NCBI GenBank assembly: GCA_030280995.1
Contig: JASXTE010000001.1
Coordinates: 883,501-947,500 of the forward strand
Reading direction: 5' to 3'
Length of the DNA: 64,000 nucleotides
Origin: Hemileia vastatrix
Taxonomy: Eukaryota; Basidiomycota; Pucciniomycetes; Pucciniales; Zaghouaniaceae
Made by a program: the position numbers and the translations under genes. Below the pieces are notes generated by a model. It saw nothing but the letters and a program-made list of their open reading frames with translations, was not told where the DNA came from and searched no databases. This document shows, in pieces, positions 58,720-64,000 of this stretch (its first letter is position 1; each line of letters begins with the position of its first letter).

Positions 58720-59738
58720 TTAGTATTCTGTGTCATCATAGATTGGGACACAGAAGGCCCAATTGTAAACAGCCTCTTGAATGTTTTGTTGCAAGGTGTT
58801 CATTATCTTTTTTTTGTTTGTTATACTCGGCACAAGTATAAACCGGGACCGCCTCAATAAATTCTTCGACAGCACCTATCATATTGTTCATATGACGCAT
58901 GGTTGCATTGTATGGTGCGCAGGCAATGTGCTCTGCAAATTCCCATTTTTGAGCCATAGTGGGCTCTTCCTCATTGTTGTTAGGGAGGATTTTGGCTGGC
59001 CAATCATCTAGGATGATTGCATCAAAAACTGGCTGAAGAGCAGTCCAGTCAGGAGTTGGTGAGCGTGGAGTAAACTCTGGGATAGGGTCGGTATCCCAGA
59101 CAGGATCTTCTTCCAAGGCTGGAAGGAACAGAGGAGCATTAGGAGGCAGAGGCAATGCAGCGTAAGGAATTTCTGATGCATTCTAAGAAAAGAAAGAGAG
59201 TATGTTAGTGTTAAAAGAGATAGAAGAAGGCAAAATATAACTTACTGTACTCTCCTCTGAAAAGAGAGAGTTGGGAATAGAGGCGACGCTACTAGGTGTA
59301 AGTGCGCGGTGACCAACCTTGACTCGCTTGTTGCCAGGTGGGGTTGAAGAAGTGGGTGCAGGGCGCTTGATGGTCATCTGACTCATCATATTGGAGGTAG
59401 AAGTGTTGGGATCCAGGCCTGCAACAGTGGGAAGCCTATCATAACTACACTTCTTTTTGTTTTTTTACAGTAATTGCACAACTAAAGAAGAAAGAAATAG
59501 AAGATTAGTAGTGGCAAGAAAGGAAGAAAGAGAAGTGAAGAAAACTTACACTAAAGAAAGTATTGTCATGGTGGGCTTTTGAGAAGTGGCAGGGAGTCAT
59601 TCCATTCTCAATGCAGTGGGTGCATCTTGTCCCACCCATCAGCGTAGTTACTGGCGTCGCAGGTGGAGCAGCAGCAGGCTGGGTGCGCACAAACTGCCGG
59701 ATTGTGTCCACGACGTTGGTGGTATTTCTAGTGTTCAT
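58720..59738 (-). pseudogene. Antisense gene alpha, copy C: three-exon zinc-cluster-like protein
   Basis: Exon 1 starts at ATG 59738 (MNTRNTTNVVDTIRQF) and ends with CTHCIENGMTPC. Intron 1 is 59482-59549 (68 bases) and intron 2 is 59183-59245 (63 bases), both GTAAGT to TTAG. Exon 2 opens with CNYC and, after a one-base slip in an A-run near 59460, KKKCSYD, so a second C-x2-C-x6-C triplet was present. A basic patch (PGNKRVKVGHR) that could act as a nuclear signal follows. Exon 3 is acidic and Pro-rich, then helical. It slips near 58800 and ends at the level of 58720. Fungal Zn2Cys6 proteins are regulators of transcription, and DNA binding by this one is inferred. The gene lies antisense just inside the 3' LTR. 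Confidence 0.65.
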
Positions 59739-59849
59739 TGAAGGAAATAAATTTAAGAAAGAACAAGGATTTGTAGTAAGTAAGTTAGAAGATGGAGGAA
59801 GAAAACGCTGCAAGACGCAGGATATTTATAGGCTCCTGGGGATAGTCCC

Positions 59850-59863
59850 AAGTAGAGGGAGGA
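59850..59863 (+). promoter_or_regulatory. Polypurine tract of copy C
   Basis: AAGTAGAGGGAGGA directly precedes the TG of the 3' LTR, the expected place for plus-strand priming. Confidence 0.75.
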
Positions 59864-60975
59864 TGTAGTATGCACCTCGCAGGTAGTTTGATTTTGGACC
59901 AATCAGCTTGCATAGTCCAGGAAGAACAAAGGGGATTCATAGCGCAGTAGGTAGTGCTAAACTATAATATGTATATGTGTGTTTCAAGAACAAAGGGAAA
60001 TAGAAGCGCGGAAGAGGATTCAGGGTCTGTGCGCTCGGATTTTGCAGCAGGATGCGCCACACAATGGGGAATTGTGTGTTATTGATTTAGGACTGCAAGC
60101 GCTGAGCAATATGGATTTGGATTTCCCAATAATCTTGTGTTACACACTAAGGAAGGAATTATGGCTCAAGGAAAGACTCAAGTGTGAAGTATACTACACC
60201 CTGGCTAGTGTGGTAACTTACTGAAACAGGTGATATAGGAGGTCAACTAGTTAAAAGTCAAAGCAACTAGGATCAGCGTCAGAAGGAGTCAAACTTGGAA
60301 GTAGCTCTGAAACAAAACAAAGGTACAGTCAAGAGCGCGCATGTCAAGTATGAGTGAAACAAGTTAATACTAGTGATAGAAAGGATAGGGTATGTTTTAG
60401 GCACTGTAGTTGTTACAAGTGGTGTACGTAGTTTAATAATAGATTAGTTATTGTTTTACTAATGTAGCGCTTGAGTCAGCGCTGGAGATCCACTAGGGAA
60501 CTATGTTTTAAGCGCTGGAAAAATATAAAAAGGGTATGGCATCTAGTAATAAAAGGGGAGAACAATTGACAAATAGTTAGTTAACATACAAGTAGTTAAT
60601 AATTGTGGAGTCAAGTATAAGATATTTGATTTTCTGCAATCAATTGTTGGAGAATATATACATTCAGTAGGATTGACTATTATTAGAGTTATTTTATTGC
60701 TATAATAAGGCATATTCACAGAGAGCGCTTCAAGAGGGAGTATCTGTGGATGTTAGCACTTCTTAAGAATAGAAATATCCAGATAGTAATACTTGTTTTT
60801 CCAATCTTTTAAACTCATTTCTCAACTTATAAACTTTCTAATAACATATTAGTGTTACACATTATTGCACTGTCTTTAAAAATAAGAGTGGCAGGCAATT
60901 CTTTTTAGAAATTGAAAAGAAGGACCAACCCATCTTGCATTGTGTTTACTGTTTAGTACTTTAGAACTCTCTACA
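59864..60975 (+). repeat. 3' LTR of copy C
   Basis: It starts TGTAGTATGC and ends CTCTCTACA. It has the same length (1112 bp) as the 5' LTR, and many of the differences are of the CG versus TG/CA kind. Confidence 0.92.
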
Positions 60976-61785
60976 GCGGTGCCATTTGTAAACCTTAAGG
61001 CAAGTCATGTAGCTGAACTCTTAAAGAGAGAATGGATTTATAGGTATGGGGTAATGAAAATGGTAACCATGGATGTAGGTGCTGAATTTGCTGGAGAATT
61101 ACAAGATGTAGTCAAAGATATAGGGGCTAAGCTACCAGCTGCAACACCTTATTATCCTGAAGCAGAAGGAATGGTAGAAAGAGGGCATCAAGTTATAAAG
61201 GATGCACTGGTTAAGTTATGTGGAAATAATGGTGCGAAGTGGAAGAACTATTTGCCATTAGTTTTGTTTGCAGATAGGATTTCAGTTGAAAGGACAACTG
61301 GGTTTTCAACATATGAACTTATGTTTGGTCAAAGGGCGGTATTACCTATTGATCTAGAGGCTGGATCTTTTCTAGGATGTGACTGGGATTAAGTGCGCTT
61401 GACTAAAGATTTAATTCTAGCAAGGGTAGGGCAGCTTGAAAGAAAAGATGAGTTTGTGGAGAAGGCATATGATAGAATGATGCAAATCTGGGACAAGTCA
61501 GTTAAATATTGGGATGAGCATTTAGGTCATAGGTTAAAGAAGCCATTGAACCCAGGAGATTTGGTTTTGGTTTATAATAGAAGTTTAAAAATCCAATGGG
61601 GGAAGATGTTTTCTGACAGATGGAATGGTCCTTATAGGATAAGAAAGCGCATAATGGGGGGGTCTTACTTACTAGAGAAACTGGATGGTACTGAATGGAA
61701 GCGGCGTGTGGCGGCAGATCAGATCAAAAGATTCTACCCAAGGGGTGTTCCAGTGATACAAGTTGACCTCCAGAATGAGAAATAA
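60976..61785 (+). pseudogene. Integrase C-terminal half of Gypsy copy B, resumed after copy C
   Basis: It resumes at AVPFVNLKASHVAELL in register with GWVEA at 46158. VTMDVGAEFAGELQ replaces the usual D-G-G by D-V-G near 61070, and MVERGHQ lies near 61175. A TAA near 61390 breaks the frame, which then runs on to the GPY/F-like WNGPYRIRKR and closes at 61785. Confidence 0.9.
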
Positions 61786-62409
61786 CTACCAGAATGACCT
61801 CCAGGAAGAGGTTAAACTAACAAGTTAAGTTAAGCTTTGTTTTTCTAAGAGGACTCACAGGAGGCTTTGACACAGCTGTGATGGATAGAGGGTGCTAACT
61901 GGAAGTTATGTGCACTATGGCTGAACAGGAAACTGGCATAAGCGCTCAGATGAGGGCGCAGAGGAAAATGAAATCTTATATTTTCATTGTTTGAGGGAAC
62001 ATGATGAGATAGGCAATTGGATTAAAGTAGGCGCATACCATCTAAACGCAAAAGACACTGGGAATTTAGCTAATGAGTTAAATAACCAGGAGTGGAATAA
62101 CGATTTATAGATGGGGTGCGCTACATTTCAATAACTTATTTACATCATTTATTTTAGTGTTGCAGTAAAGGTGGTAAAATTTTAATGTTTGAAGTTTATT
62201 CTATGATGTTTTTTACTGGGTCTATAGTCTTTTAAAGAAAGTAGAGGGAGAAAAGTTAGACTCTCCATAATTTAAAAGGCAACTAACATTGAAGACAGGC
62301 GTAAAAGAATAGCGCAGTGTCTAGGATGTTTATTTAAAGGCTTAGCAGAAATAAAGACTATGTACAGAGATGTTGGAAAAAGAAGGCTTATAGAGAAAGG
62401 GCTAGTGGA
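61786..62409. other. Gypsy copy B non-coding stretch between pol and beta
   Basis: It aligns with 2165-2764. No gene is present. Confidence 0.65.
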
Positions 62410-63222
62410 TTATTTAGTTTTGTGGTTAAAACTATTAGGATATCCTTTCCATTCTTCAGGCATGACAAAGCAACAAAGATTGGCGGGGAATCTAAGAATA
62501 ATCAAAGAACTGATTTCATTCATTAGCTGAACTATCATTTCTATGTGGCTATACAAGCTTTGAGCTCAGCCTCAGAAAAGGCTGGTGCATGATTAAAGGA
62601 TAGAGACATAGTGTCGTATATAAGGCCAAGTCTGGTAAACATTTTCATGGAATGTACAAAATTTCGTAGAATAGGAACCCATCCCAGTGAGATGGATTCA
62701 CTGAAGCCTACAAGTTAGATCAGGAGTCAGTATATAGTGAAGGCATAAGTATAGTGAAAGGAACTTACTTGCTAACAAGTTATGGGGGAGCGCTGATGGC
62801 GAGGAGACTGTAACCATGTCTGGAGTAGCTGTAGAGGCGTCTGAATGCATAGAAGCAATGGAGCTTGTGGAAGAAGAAAGCGCAGCGCTAGGCTGAATGG
62901 ATATTTTTCACCTGAAACAAGCGGGAAGTGATGATGATTTGTAAGTGACATCAGTAATGTGAGAAGAAGTAACGCTGGTAGGACTAGTAGTGATTATGAT
63001 AGGAGTGCTACTGGTGGAACTAGGTGGGAAACAAATGTAGCCAGTAGGCTGAGGAGTATTTTGATTTATGGAGGTGTTACAAGTCTTATGATATCTGAAA
63101 CAGTTATTGTAGGCAGGTCTAAAGGAGGCATACCCCCAAGGTCTAGAAAAGGTGCAATGGAAATTGTGACTTTTGCAGAAAGAGCATGCTTGATCTCTGG
63201 GAGTGGTGTGGTATTGAGTCAT
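62410..63222 (-). pseudogene. Antisense gene beta, copy B
   Basis: Exon 1 63222-62769 (454 bases from ATG), intron 62708-62768 (61 bases, GTAAGT to TAG), exon 2 to TAA at 62410. The first cysteine cluster (CSFCKSHNFHC) is intact, while the second has lost its first ligand (YNNC). A TGA near 62910 replaces an Arg codon, and exon 2 has a one-base slip near 62560. The tail (PEEWKGYPNSF) is conserved. Confidence 0.78.
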
Positions 63223-63722
63223 GATACTAAGATGATGGAAATGTTGATTATTAGATGGGCTATTTATAAGCTATGAATGGCATTACAGAAATGGTGTCAG
63301 TTGCGCAATGTCTGACTTGAGCACTGAATGGTCTCTAAGGAACATGTGAAGGATTCTCATCATAGAAAAAGGAACCCAAGAAAAAGTGGAATCTGTTGCA
63401 GTCATAGGAAGGTCATATTGCAAAGATCTGAAGATTTCAAGGGAACTCATGCGTATATAATTCAGAGGATGTATTTTCTGCTTTAGGGAGTAGCGCTGAT
63501 CTTAAGTTTTGTTTTTTTGTTTTGTTTTCTGTCATTTATCTTTCAGAGGCACTTAGTAAAAAAGGGTGCGCTGGCAAGTTTGGAAGCAGGATTTCATTTG
63601 GGGGGAAACTCATCATGTAGGGCTCACACAATGAATTTAAATGCAAATATAAAAAAAAGGAAATGTTTATTACTTTTACAGGCTATGTAGACAATAATTA
63701 ATATTAAAAAGAAAAGTTTTTT
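63223..63722. other. Spacer between antisense beta and alpha, copy B
   Basis: It aligns with 3571-4083. No gene is present. Confidence 0.6.
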
Positions 63723-63876
63723 TTTTAGTATTCTGTGTCATCAAAAATTGGGATGCAGAAAGCCCAGTCATTAACAGCTTCTTGCATGTTTTGTTGCAAG
63801 GTGGATATGAGCTGAGTTTGTTGGTTATACTTGGTGCAAGTATAGACCGGGGCTGCCTCCAGAAATAGCTTGACGG
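63723..63876 (-). pseudogene. Antisense gene alpha, 3' end, copy B
   Basis: It reads EAAPVYTCTKYNQQTQLIST and ends WAFCIPIFDDTEY with TAA at the level of 63723. Upstream of 63876 the match to copies A and C stops. Confidence 0.7.
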
Positions 63877-64000
63877 TATGGTAAGGTAAACTCTTACAGT
63901 CGCCTTGCTGTAAGCAGAATCCGGAGGAGATATGTGGATTTAGTGTAAAACCCCGTCCTTCCAATAAAAATAACAAAATGGGAATTCTAAATCACTAAGC
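63877..64000. other. Unidentified sequence replacing the rest of alpha
   Basis: From about 63877 the sequence no longer follows gene alpha. A short GC-richer passage (about 63895-63960) looks like the start of another insertion. Its nature cannot be told from 124 bases. Confidence 0.35.

Larger units (their letters stand above)
46159..60975 (+). mobile_element. Complete Ty3/Gypsy retrotransposon copy C (14.8 kb) with internal duplication
   Basis: Two LTRs of 1112 bp each (46159-47270 and 59864-60975) enclose gag, protease, RT, RNase H, integrase, antisense beta and, after a duplicated block, integrase and beta again, then antisense alpha and a polypurine tract. It is inserted in the integrase of copy B with a 4-bp duplication. 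The LTRs differ at many sites, so the insertion is not recent, and every pol frame carries stops. Confidence 0.92.
39641..64000 (+). mobile_element. Ty3/Gypsy retrotransposon copy B, interrupted by copy C, 3' end outside the window
   Basis: The 5' LTR is 39641-40899. Gag, protease, RT, RNase H and the first part of integrase run to 46158. The complete copy C follows (46159-60975). The rest of the integrase (60976-61785) and the antisense genes beta and alpha continue to at least 63876. The integrase reading resumes in register across the 4-bp duplication GCGG. The 3' LTR is not reached. Confidence 0.85.

Overview
This is eukaryotic, AT-rich, transposon-dense DNA, most likely from a rust fungus (Pucciniales, Basidiomycota). 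That placement is inference. It rests on short GT-AG introns of about 50-75 bases, Ty3/Gypsy pol sequences of a basidiomycete type (F-I-D-D at the reverse transcriptase active site, GPY/F-like integrase tail), a SANT/Myb-like protein family that I associate with rust genomes, and the general style of the decayed genes. No bacterial features, rRNA or tRNA genes were seen. Nearly all coding sequence belongs to mobile elements in different states of decay, nested inside one another.

Layout. 1-4470: 3' part of Ty3/Gypsy copy A (RNase H, integrase), followed by two genes on the opposite strand. One of these, here called beta, is an intact two-exon, 250-codon gene with a Zn2Cys6-like cysteine pattern. 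4471-4627: fragment of a terminal-like repeat R. 4628-15081: a stretch with CACTA-like terminal inverted repeats that holds a roughly 607-bp satellite, each unit centred on a near-perfect 46-bp palindrome. 15082-22038: a decayed CACTA tnp2-type transposase, an unidentified plus-strand gene and a SNF2 helicase pseudogene, ending at a related CACTA-like terminus. 22106-26071: a second, diverged antisense pair (beta', alpha') and repeat R. 26073-27435: a foldback element with about 420-bp arms that contains two MITEs, one with a clean TAG target duplication. 27436-31310: AT-rich DNA, an unidentified exon and a SANT-like pseudogene. 31299-33878: another mosaic (AT microsatellite, repeat R, LTR fragment, Tc1/mariner pseudogene, hairpin MITE). 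34072-36382: the only ordinary-looking intact gene, a predicted glycosylated membrane protein. 37593-39640: tandem repeats and a minus-strand gag relic. 39641 to the end: Gypsy copy B, interrupted inside its integrase by the complete Gypsy copy C (46159-60975, two 1112-bp LTRs, 4-bp duplication GCGG). C carries an internal 3.6-kb tandem duplication.

How it works together. The Gypsy elements share the order LTR, gag, protease, RT, RNase H, integrase, then two antisense spliced genes (beta, then alpha), polypurine tract, LTR. The alpha and beta products look like small fungal zinc-cluster DNA-binding proteins. A similar antisense pair sits next to a different repeat at 22-26 kb, so the module may be shared by more than one element family. 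The best candidates for something undescribed are this antisense zinc-cluster module, the CACTA-like element filled with a palindromic satellite, and the possible SNF2 helicase cargo of a CACTA-type element. Start codons and introns were chosen by eye, and no database search was possible.
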